A stretch of DNA of 8,165 nucleotides from an uncultured Oscillospiraceae bacterium (GTDB taxonomy: Bacteria > Bacillota > Clostridia > Oscillospirales > Oscillospiraceae): the NCBI GenBank assembly GCA_934661715.1, contig CAKUJL010000056.1, positions 1-8,165 on the forward strand. Direction: 5' to 3'. The position numbers were made by a program, and so were the translations under genes. The notes under the pieces are model-generated. The model was not told the DNA's origin. It did not search any database and worked only from the letters and a program-made list of their open reading frames with translations. Shown here piece after piece: positions 1 through 5,390 of the stretch (position 1 is the stretch's first letter; the number at the start of each line of letters is the position of its first letter).

Positions 1-118
1 CAAGGCACTTTTGCTCTGCAAAAGTCCTTGTGAGGGGGCTGCGTTGGTGGGAGGAGACTCCCGTGCACCACAGCAGGCCCCAGCGAAGAGAAATTTCCAG
101 AGGAAATTTGCTCTTCGC
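1..118. repeat. Three abutting imperfect hairpins (repeat element, left edge)
   Basis: Three inverted repeats lie almost end to end. The first (1-30) pairs CAAGG with CCTTG and ACTTTTGC with GCAAAAGT around a TCT loop, with one bulged base. The second (34-81) pairs GGGGGCTGC with GCAGGCCCC (one mismatch), then GGTG with CACC and GGAG with CTCC. The third (83-118) pairs GCGAAGAG with CTCTTCGC and AAATTTCC with GGAAATTT around an AGA loop, again with one bulge. The first and third share the same plan: two stacked stems, a 3-nt loop and a single bulge. Neither strand shows a good U-tract after them, so simple terminators are unlikely. I read this as part of an interspersed structured repeat that may continue past the left edge. 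Confidence 0.6.
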
Positions 119-198
119 CGGTTCAAGACTCGACATTTGCTGCTCGGCACCCAGATTGTGCAAAAACGCTTCAAACCAGCACTTCCTCAAATAGAAAA

Positions 199-231
199 CG
201 AGAGTGCTCACGATACTCATGAGCACTCTCG
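199..231 (-). terminator. Candidate intrinsic terminator, minus strand
   Basis: A perfect 12-bp inverted repeat, CGAGAGTGCTCA (199-210) and TGAGCACTCTCG (220-231), surrounds a 9-nt loop. Read on the minus strand, the stem is followed at once by TTTTCTATTT, the layout of a Rho-independent terminator. It lies about 230 bp beyond the stop of the membrane-protein gene at 462, so it could be the final terminator of the minus-strand group, or simply one more member of the hairpin array in this gap. Confidence 0.5.
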
Positions 232-250
232 ACTTATACTGCACTGCAAA

Positions 251-314
251 CCTAGACCCCCTAGGATTTCAAAAGGGCCGCGGCCCTTTTGTTGAGCTGC
301 GCCGCAGCGCAGCT
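251..314. repeat. Cluster of palindromes, including a perfect 20-bp palindrome
   Basis: Three inverted repeats follow each other: CCTAG-acccc-CTAGG (251-265), the perfect palindrome AAAAGGGCCGCGGCCCTTTT (271-290), and AGCTGCGC-cgca-GCGCAGCT (295-314). The central palindrome has an A4 on one side and a T4 on the other, so it could act as a weak bidirectional terminator. No open frame here has a ribosome-binding site, so I treat the stretch as non-coding. Confidence 0.55.
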
Positions 315-341
315 ACTCTCCACGCAACTTCTTCTTGGCGG

Positions 342-386
342 CTCGACACCACTCTTCTTTGCGCAGCTAAGAAGAATGGGGTCGAG
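342..386. repeat. Imperfect 18-bp inverted repeat
   Basis: CTCGACACCACTCTTCTT (342-359) is nearly the reverse complement of the bases at 369-386, with two mismatches and a 9-nt loop. One mismatch becomes a G-U wobble if the minus strand is the transcript. It is part of the hairpin-rich gap between the left edge and the membrane-protein gene. Confidence 0.5.
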
Positions 387-397
387 AAAAGGACAGA

Positions 398-414
398 CTG
401 GTGGCCTCCACCAG
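398..414 (-). terminator. Short hairpin after the minus-strand operon, possible weak terminator
   Basis: CTGGTGG (398-404) pairs perfectly with CCACCAG (408-414) around a 3-nt loop. On the minus strand the following bases are TCTGTCCTTTTCTCG, a poor U-tract, and the hairpin lies about 47 bp past the stop codon of the membrane-protein gene. On the plus strand it is followed by a run of A, so it would only work in the minus direction. This is a weak call; the better terminator shape is at 199-231. Confidence 0.3.
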
Positions 415-461
415 AAAAAACTGGCCCCTGGGCTACGCGCAGGAAGCCGCCCTAAAAACCC

Positions 462-1046
462 TCAGTCCGTTTTCGACTGCTCCTCAGGATCCGGAAACCA
501 AGTAAACATCCGTGGATTATTCTCCACCTCACTGGGGTCCAGCCCCTTTGCCTCGCACCAGCGGAAAAACGCCTTGTTGAGGAACGAATTGAGGTTCTGC
601 ATCGCGCTGTAGAGGTTGATCTCGTCGCTTCCCACGAACAAAATCGTGTTGATGCCGCCGCGGGTCATGAGGCTTCTCTGGCCGCGGATGTCGGCGTAGC
701 GGTATTCCTTTTTGCCGCCGCGCAGCGTTTTATACAAAAATCCGTCTTCTCCATAGTAAATTGCGACGGAAAAGAACGTAAAGAGCAGGAACGCGCCCAT
801 CAGCATCGCGCCGATACAGCAGATGGTAAGCAGGGGGTCTCCTTCCTCCGGCATCCAGAATAAAAGCGCCATCAGCGGGAATACCAGAAGCAGGACGCCA
901 AAAACGGCGCTCTTGCGCGGGGGCCGGACGACATTTTTGCTTTTCTCCAGCTCGTGCTTCGGAAAGAGCTTTTGCAGCAGCTTGTCGATCAGAAAGCAGA
1001 TGAGGAACACGACGCCGCAGAAGAGCGCCAGAAAGACGTATTTCAT
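462..1046 (-). CDS. Small three-helix membrane protein with a PH-like C-terminal region
   Basis: Predicted 194-residue protein of unknown function. Three hydrophobic segments are visible, at about residues 2-20, 47-65 and 71-97. A soluble region of about 95 residues follows. Its pattern (YGEDGFLYKTLRGGKKEYRY, then a turn and the hydrophobic strands INTILFV and INLY) resembles the strand order of membrane-anchored bacterial PH-like domains. That resemblance is an impression, not a proven match. The tail carries a WCEAKGL helix and an acidic end. The start is secure: its ATG overlaps the stop of the cyclo-ligase gene by 4 bp (ATGA) and GGAGGAGG sits 4 bp upstream. It is therefore translationally coupled to the cyclo-ligase gene and read from the promoter at 1641-1669. 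Co-expression does not by itself suggest a role in folate metabolism. Confidence 0.8.
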   Translation of the reverse strand: MKYVFLALFCGVVFLICFLIDKLLQKLFPKHELEKSKNVVRPPRKSAVFGVLLLVFPLMALLFWMPEEGDPLLTICCIGAMLMGAFLLFTFFSVAIYYGEDGFLYKTLRGGKKEYRYADIRGQRSLMTRGGINTILFVGSDEINLYSAMQNLNSFLNKAFFRWCEAKGLDPSEVENNPRMFTWFPDPEEQSKTD

Positions 1047-1594
1047 CCGTCCTCCTCCACGTCGGCGGACAGCACCGCGTCCACCGGGATATCATAGTCG
1101 TCGGTATCGAGGTGCGCGAACATCTGGAAGCCGTAGCACAGCGCAAGCGTCGGGTGCGTCGGGTGCGCGGCGAGGAATTTGTCATAGAAGCCGCCGCCGT
1201 AGCCGCAGCGGTGTCCCTCGGGGTCAAAGGCAAGGCCCGGCATCAGAACCAGCGCGGTCTCATCGTCCGCCTCGGGCTCGTCCGCGATGGGCTCGGGAAT
1301 GTTATAGGCGCCGGGCGCGACGGCGCTCAAGTCGTCCAGCCACAAAAACTTCATCGTATCGCCGTACACCTTCGGCACGGCCACGCGCTTGCCGTCCTTC
1401 TGCGCCTGCAAAAGCATCGGCACGGTGCGCACCTCCTGATTGTAGGGAAGATACCCGTAAATGCTTTTCGCCTGCTTGTAGAGCGGGTGTGCGCGGAAGA
1501 GCTCGCCGAGCTTTTCGCTGCATGCGTCGATCTGTGCGTTGGTCATGGCACGTTTTTTCGCGCGGATCTGGGCGCGGAGTTCTTTCTTATCCAT
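1043..1594 (-). CDS. fau: 5-formyltetrahydrofolate cyclo-ligase (5,10-methenyltetrahydrofolate synthetase)
   Basis: 183-residue cytosolic enzyme. The family uses ATP to convert 5-formyltetrahydrofolate to 5,10-methenyltetrahydrofolate, returning a storage or by-product folate to the one-carbon pool. Visible family features are a basic N-terminal helix (KKELRAQIRAKKRA), the GYLPYNQEV segment near residues 47-55, VAVPKV near 71-76, and the signature PGLAFDPEGHRCGYGGGFYD at 119-138, which carries the glycine-rich nucleotide-binding turn. Length is normal for the bacterial family. The ATG at 1594 is preferred because AGGAGG lies 6 bp upstream and a sigma-A promoter lies further upstream; the longer frame reaching 1669 would start inside the -35 box. 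The end overlaps the next gene by 4 bp. Older names are ygfA and yqgN. Confidence 0.93.
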   Translation of the reverse strand: MDKKELRAQIRAKKRAMTNAQIDACSEKLGELFRAHPLYKQAKSIYGYLPYNQEVRTVPMLLQAQKDGKRVAVPKVYGDTMKFLWLDDLSAVAPGAYNIPEPIADEPEADDETALVLMPGLAFDPEGHRCGYGGGFYDKFLAAHPTHPTLALCYGFQMFAHLDTDDYDIPVDAVLSADVEEDG

Positions 1595-1640
1595 GGGACG
1601 CCTCCTGTTTTTTGTACTTGGAAAACGGTTTTCTCTGTCT

Positions 1641-1669
1641 ATTTTAGTACAGAAGGCGCTTTTCGTCAA
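1641..1669 (-). promoter_or_regulatory. Sigma-A promoter of the cyclo-ligase / membrane-protein operon
   Basis: On the minus strand TTGACG (1664-1669) and TAAAAT (1641-1646) are separated by exactly 17 bp. Both boxes differ from consensus by one base. Transcription would start near 1634, leaving a leader of about 40 nt before the ATG at 1594. The -35 box overlaps the TGA stop of the upstream deacetylase gene (1666-1668), so the two units are packed with no spare sequence. A short GAAAAC-g-GTTTTC symmetry at 1621-1633 sits at about the start site; whether it is an operator cannot be told. Confidence 0.75.
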
Positions 1670-2364
1670 TGCGGGAAACGGTTATAATACGTCCCTGGCG
1701 AAAGCGTTACGCCGGCCTGCGCGGCCAGCGCGGAGACGGTGCAGAACGCATAGCCGCGCTCTCGCATTGTGTCGATAAAGGACAGCGCAGCCGAGACGGA
1801 CGCGCCGGAAAGATCGTGCATCAGAACGATATCGCCCGCGTCTGTGTGGGAAAGCAGATACGAAAGCGCCTTTCCGCGCTGCGCCTTGTCCCAGTCGTGC
1901 GGGTCGACCGACCAGAAGATGACGGAAAGCCCGAGCTCCTTCGCCGCGTCCAGAAGTGCGGGAGAATACAGCCCGCCCGGCGGCCGGAAGAGTACCGGCG
2001 TTATCCCGGACGCTTCGGTGACGGCGAGGCGGTTTTCCAGAAGATCGTCGAGCGCTTCGTCTTTTGTCATGTGCTGCATATAATCGTGCCGGTTCGAGTG
2101 CAGGCCCAGCTCGTGGCCGCTTTCTGCCATGCGCTGCACAAGCTGCGGATACTGCGCCGCGCGGTAACCGCAGAGAAAAAACGTCGCCTTCACGCCGCGA
2201 ACGGACAGCCCGTCGAGCAGCGCCTCGGTAATTTCGCCCGAAGGCCCGTCGTCAAAGGTCAACGCAATGCAGCCCTTCAGCTCCTTTGTATTGCCCGCCG
2301 CCGCGTCCGGCACGCTGAAAACCAGCAGCGCCAGCGCCATCCAAACCGCCAGAAGCTTTTTCAA
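1666..2364 (-). CDS. Polysaccharide deacetylase (NodB / CE4 family), exported
   Basis: 232 residues from the proposed TTG start. CE4 enzymes remove N- or O-acetyl groups from peptidoglycan, chitin or xylan with a divalent metal; the substrate cannot be told from sequence. All five family motifs are intact: TFDDGP (36-41, base D38 and metal ligand D39), HSNRH (89-93, metal ligands H89 and H93), RPPGG (127-131), WSVDPHDW (151-158) and DIVLMHD (178-184, catalytic H183). The N-terminus is MKK plus a hydrophobic stretch ending near AAAG, so it is exported by the general pathway, either cleaved or anchored; no lipobox cysteine is present. Start choice: TTG at 2362-2364 has AAAGGGG upstream (spacing about 11) and gives a normal signal peptide. 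The frame stays open to a GTG at 2475, but that has no Shine-Dalgarno and would add a 37-residue extension over the divergent prfA promoter. There are no extra domains. Confidence 0.88.
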   Translation of the reverse strand: MKKLLAVWMALALLVFSVPDAAAGNTKELKGCIALTFDDGPSGEITEALLDGLSVRGVKATFFLCGYRAAQYPQLVQRMAESGHELGLHSNRHDYMQHMTKDEALDDLLENRLAVTEASGITPVLFRPPGGLYSPALLDAAKELGLSVIFWSVDPHDWDKAQRGKALSYLLSHTDAGDIVLMHDLSGASVSAALSFIDTMRERGYAFCTVSALAAQAGVTLSPGTYYNRFPH

Positions 2365-2426
2365 GACAGCCGCGACCCCTTTCCACTGAAAATCGATAGT
2401 AGTATGCGCAAAACGGCGGCGAGTAT

Positions 2427-2455
2427 TTGACGCGGCGGGAAAAATAGAGTATGAT
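2427..2455 (+). promoter_or_regulatory. Sigma-A promoter of prfA
   Basis: TTGACG (2427-2432) and TATGAT (2450-2455) are separated by 17 bp, each box one base from consensus. Initiation near 2462 would give a leader of about 40 nt before the ATG at 2503. The promoter lies in the gap between the divergent deacetylase gene and prfA. No comparably good promoter for the deacetylase is visible on the other strand. Confidence 0.75.
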
Positions 2456-2502
2456 ATGTTTAACAATTCTGCCACGGAGAACGGGGCGTGTGCGAGGAAA
2501 CT

Positions 2503-3579
2503 ATGCTGGAAAAATTACGACTTGTCGAAGAACGGTACATGGAAATGGCCGAGCGGGCCGGTCAGCCGGACTTTTTCGCGGACCCGAAGGCGGCTTCCAA
2601 GCTTCTGCGCGAACAGAAGAAGCTGGAGCCGGTCGTGACTGCGTACCGGGCCTACTGCAAAACGAAAAAAGAGGCGGACGACCTGCGCGAAATGCTGGAC
2701 GCGGGCGGTCTGGAGCCTGAAATGAAGGAGCTTTGTCAGGAAGAGTACACAGACTGCAAGAAAAAGCTCGAAGGCCTCGAGCAGGAGCTGAAAATTTTGC
2801 TTCTGCCGCGCGACCCGAACGACGATAAGAGCGTCATCGTGGAAATCCGCGGCGGCGTCGGCGGCGAGGAGAGTGCACTTTTTGCCCACAGCCTGTACCG
2901 GATGTATACGATGTACGCGCAGAGTAAGGGCTGGAAGGTGACGCTTCTTAACTACAACGAGACAGAGCTCGGCGGTGTGAAGGAAGCGGATTTTGAAATT
3001 GACGGCGACGGCGCGTACTCGCGGCTGAAATTCGAGTCCGGCGTCCACCGCGTGCAGCGCGTGCCGGAGACCGAGTCCGGCGGCAGAGTCCACACCTCGA
3101 CGGCCACGGTCGCGGTGCTCCCTGAAATGGAGGAGGCCGAGGTCGACATCCGGCCCGAGGATATCGAGATGCAGGTCTTCCGTTCGTCGGGAGCCGGCGG
3201 CCAGCACATCAACAAAACGTCCTCCGCCGTGCGCCTGATCCACAAGCCCTCCGGCATCGTCGTTTCGTGTCAGGAGGAGCGCTCACAGGTGCAGAACCGC
3301 GAAAAATGCATGCAGATGCTCGCGTCCAAGCTCTATGAGATCGAGCAGGAGCGCATCAACTCCGCCGTGACGTCAGAGCGCCGCAGCCAGGTCGGCACCG
3401 GCATGCGCAACGAGCGCATCCGCACCTACAATTTCCCGCAGGGAAGGGTCACCGACCACCGCATCGGCCTGACGCTCTATAAGATCGATTCCATCATGGA
3501 CGGCAATCTGGATGAACTCATCGACGCCCTCGTCACCGCCGATCAGGCCCAGAAGCTACAAAACAGCGACGATTCCTGA
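2503..3579 (+). CDS. prfA: Peptide chain release factor 1 (RF1)
   Basis: 358-residue class I release factor that reads UAA and UAG in the ribosomal A site and triggers peptide release. The stop-codon reading motif PET (188-190, the PxT motif) lies in RVPETESGGRVHTSTATVAV, and the universal GGQ motif (232-234) in SSGAGGQHINKTSSAVRL, whose glutamine acts at the peptidyl-transferase centre. The N-terminal helical domain (1-95) and the C-terminal YNFPQGRVTDHRIGLT segment (309-325) are also typical, and length matches the family. The ATG at 2503 gives the canonical start MLEKL...EERY, with GAGGA 4 bp upstream. An in-frame GTG at 2488 with GGAG 8 bp upstream would add five residues and cannot be excluded. 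The PrmC methyltransferase gene that often follows prfA is not here. Confidence 0.96.
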   Translation: MLEKLRLVEERYMEMAERAGQPDFFADPKAASKLLREQKKLEPVVTAYRAYCKTKKEADDLREMLDAGGLEPEMKELCQEEYTDCKKKLEGLEQELKILLLPRDPNDDKSVIVEIRGGVGGEESALFAHSLYRMYTMYAQSKGWKVTLLNYNETELGGVKEADFEIDGDGAYSRLKFESGVHRVQRVPETESGGRVHTSTATVAVLPEMEEAEVDIRPEDIEMQVFRSSGAGGQHINKTSSAVRLIHKPSGIVVSCQEERSQVQNREKCMQMLASKLYEIEQERINSAVTSERRSQVGTGMRNERIRTYNFPQGRVTDHRIGLTLYKIDSIMDGNLDELIDALVTADQAQKLQNSDDS

Positions 3580-3606
3580 TCGGCCGGAAACCGGGTACAA
3601 TCCTTT

Positions 3607-3712
3607 GTAGGGGCGGACGACTCTGTCCGCCCTTGGGTAGTTACGAATTCGCCGCAGTTTTTCGCGTTTCGGATTTGCAATTTGCCGGGCGGACAGAGGC
3701 GTCTGCCCCTAC
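3607..3712. repeat. REP-like inverted repeat pair in the prfA-ywlC gap
   Basis: Two 26-bp arms, 3607-3632 and 3687-3712, are reverse complements of each other at 24 of 26 positions and are separated by 54 bp. The outer ends are GTAGGGGCGGAC and its complement. Each arm is also a hairpin by itself: GGGCGGAC-gactct-GTCCGCCC in the left arm, and GGGCGGAC-agaggc-GTCTGCCC with one G-T wobble in the right. This is the plan of paired REP or BIME-type elements or a very small MITE. I see no clear target-site duplication and no coding frame. The element may also attenuate or stabilise a prfA-ywlC transcript. Confidence 0.75.
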
Positions 3713-3762
3713 GAGACTTACATCATTCACAAAGCACTTTGAAGAGATAAGAAGGAATTCAC

Positions 3763-4791
3763 GTGAACACCATTTATTTCAGTGCCCTGACGCCGGAGAA
3801 TGTGGCGGCGGCGGCGGAGATCATTACGCGCGGGGGGCTGCTCGGCATTCCGACCGAGACGGTCTATGGCCTCGGCGCGAACGCGCTGGACGAAGAGGCG
3901 GTGCTGCACATCTTCGAGGCCAAGGGACGGCCGCAGGATAACCCCCTGATCATCCACGTGCCGGACAGCTCGTGGCTGGCACGCTACTGCGAAAACGTGC
4001 CCGAAAGCGCCTACCGGCTGGCGGAAAAATTCTGGCCGGGCCCTTTGACGATGATTCTGCCGCGCAAAAAAATCGTGCCGCTGCGCACGACAGGCGGACT
4101 CGAGACCGTGGGCGTGCGCTGCCCCGACCATCCGGTGACGCTTGCCATCATCCAAAAAGCCGACGTTCCCATCGCCGCGCCCTCCGGAAACACGTCCGGA
4201 AGACCCAGCCCCACCTGCGCAGACGACATGCGCGAGGACATGGACGGCAAAATTGACGCGATCTTTGACGGCGGGCCCTGCCGCGTGGGCGTGGAGTCGA
4301 CGATCATCGACCTAACGTGCGTGCCGCCGCGCCTGCTTCGTCCGGGCGGACTGCCGCTGGAGGCTTTGCAGGAGGTTTTGGGTGAGGTGGCCGTTGACAA
4401 GGCGGTCGTGAGCCTTCTTAAAGACGGCGAAAAGCCCAAGGCCCCCGGCATGAAATACCGCCACTACGCGCCCAAAGCGCCCGTCACCGTCTTCACCGGC
4501 GACCCCGAAAAAAGTGCACAGTATATGAAAGCGCACCTGCCGGACGGCGCAGGCGTCATCTGCTTCTCGGAATTTACCGGCCTGTTCCCGGGAAAAACCA
4601 TCCACGATCTCGGCCCCGCGGCAGACAAGGAGGAGCAGGCGCGGCGTGTGTTTGACGCGCTGCGCGAATTTGACCACGAGGCCGTCACGGAAATTTACGC
4701 CCAGTGCCCCGACACGGCGGGACTCGGCCTTGCCATCGGAAACCGGCTCAAAAAAGCGGCGGGCTTCCACGTCGTCGAGGTCACGGAATGA
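3763..4791 (+). CDS. ywlC: L-threonylcarbamoyladenylate synthase, Sua5/YwlC type (TsaC2)
   Basis: 342-residue cytosolic enzyme that makes threonylcarbamoyl-AMP from threonine, bicarbonate and ATP, the first step of t6A37 modification of tRNAs reading ANN codons. The YrdC domain covers about residues 8-205, with PTETVYGLGANA (30-41), KGRP (54-57) and the SGNTSGRPSPT loop (141-151), which supply the ATP and carbonate pocket. The linker APGMKYRHYAPKAP (227-240) is the hallmark of the long Sua5 form, and the C-terminal Sua5 domain runs from about 241 to 342. The start is GTG at 3763, with AAGGA 6 bp upstream. The stop overlaps the next ATG (ATGA, 4788-4791), so the downstream gene is probably translationally coupled. 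No convincing promoter is seen after the REP-like pair, so it may depend on read-through from prfA. Confidence 0.94.
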   Translation: MNTIYFSALTPENVAAAAEIITRGGLLGIPTETVYGLGANALDEEAVLHIFEAKGRPQDNPLIIHVPDSSWLARYCENVPESAYRLAEKFWPGPLTMILPRKKIVPLRTTGGLETVGVRCPDHPVTLAIIQKADVPIAAPSGNTSGRPSPTCADDMREDMDGKIDAIFDGGPCRVGVESTIIDLTCVPPRLLRPGGLPLEALQEVLGEVAVDKAVVSLLKDGEKPKAPGMKYRHYAPKAPVTVFTGDPEKSAQYMKAHLPDGAGVICFSEFTGLFPGKTIHDLGPAADKEEQARRVFDALREFDHEAVTEIYAQCPDTAGLGLAIGNRLKKAAGFHVVEVTE

Positions 4792-5390
4792 TCACCATCG
4801 GCATCACCGGCCCCACCGGCTGCGGCAAAACGACGTTTTTGCGCGAGATCGCGGCAAGAGGCGGCGAGATCGTCGACTGTGACGCGCTGTACTACGAGCT
4901 TTTGAGAACCGACCCGGCGCTCAAAAACGCGCTGACGGCTGCCTTCGGAGATATTTTTCTGCCCGACGGAACGCTCGACCGGAAATCGCTTGCCGCGCAG
5001 GTGTTTTCCGACAAAGCGTCTCTCGACAAGCTCAACGGGATCGTCTTTTTCTGCGTCGGAAACGCCGTCGCGGAGAAAAAGCGGCAGGCCGAGGCGGCAA
5101 AAACGCCCATCTTCGCCATCGACGCCATCAACCTCATCGAGTCCGGCATGGGCGCGGCCTGCGAGGAAACTGTCGCGGTTCTGGCCCCGAGGGAGCTTCG
5201 ACTTTCTCGCATCATGGCGCGAGACGATCTGACCGAAGCTGCCGCGAGAGCGAGGATCGACGCGCAGAAGCCGGACGATTTTTACCGCGCGAACTGCCGC
5301 CATATTCTCGTAAACGACAAAGACCTCGAAGCGTTTCGGGAAAGCTCCCGTGCGCTTCTTAGAAACATCACAAAGGAGGAACTCCCATGA
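4788..5390 (+). CDS. coaE: Divergent dephospho-CoA kinase-like P-loop kinase
   Basis: 200-residue P-loop kinase. CoaE phosphorylates the ribose 3'-hydroxyl of dephospho-CoA, the last step of coenzyme A synthesis. Matching the family: a Walker A at the N-terminus (GPTGCGKTT, 8-16), DCD (30-32) in place of DAD, LDRKSLAAQVFSD (63-75), KLNGIV (81-86), IESG (117-120) and RIDAQ (156-160). Diverged: the usual His-Pro after LNxIV is Phe-Phe (87-88), the PLLFE core reads INLIE (114-118), and the AD of the late ADxVIxN motif is CR (170-171). The ATG at 4788 overlaps the ywlC stop, with GAGG 7 bp upstream; a longer in-frame reading would run into ywlC. The stop overlaps the next ATG. Dephospho-CoA kinase is the best name, but a paralogue with another substrate is possible. 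Confidence 0.78.
   Translation: MITIGITGPTGCGKTTFLREIAARGGEIVDCDALYYELLRTDPALKNALTAAFGDIFLPDGTLDRKSLAAQVFSDKASLDKLNGIVFFCVGNAVAEKKRQAEAAKTPIFAIDAINLIESGMGAACEETVAVLAPRELRLSRIMARDDLTEAAARARIDAQKPDDFYRANCRHILVNDKDLEAFRESSRALLRNITKEELP

Noticed and set aside
1..220. Minus-strand open frame of 73 codons, starting ATG at 220 and running off the left edge without a stop.
   Set aside because: It has no Shine-Dalgarno, lies entirely across back-to-back hairpins including the terminator-like stem at 199-231, and its product has no recognisable domain. An open frame in a structured repeat is the simpler reading, but sequence left of the window would be needed to settle it.
289..612. Plus-strand open frame across the hairpin region and the end of the membrane-protein gene.
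   Set aside because: No ribosome-binding site, repeat-derived sequence, and it overlaps a well-supported minus-strand gene.
2488..2502. GTG start for prfA five codons upstream, with GGAG 8 bp before it.
   Set aside because: The ATG at 2503 gives the canonical RF1 N-terminus. The GTG remains possible but adds only five residues without homology to the family.
3580..3606. Possible prfA terminator just after the stop codon.
   Set aside because: CGGCCG and CCGG repeats are present, but they form no good stem followed by a T-run.
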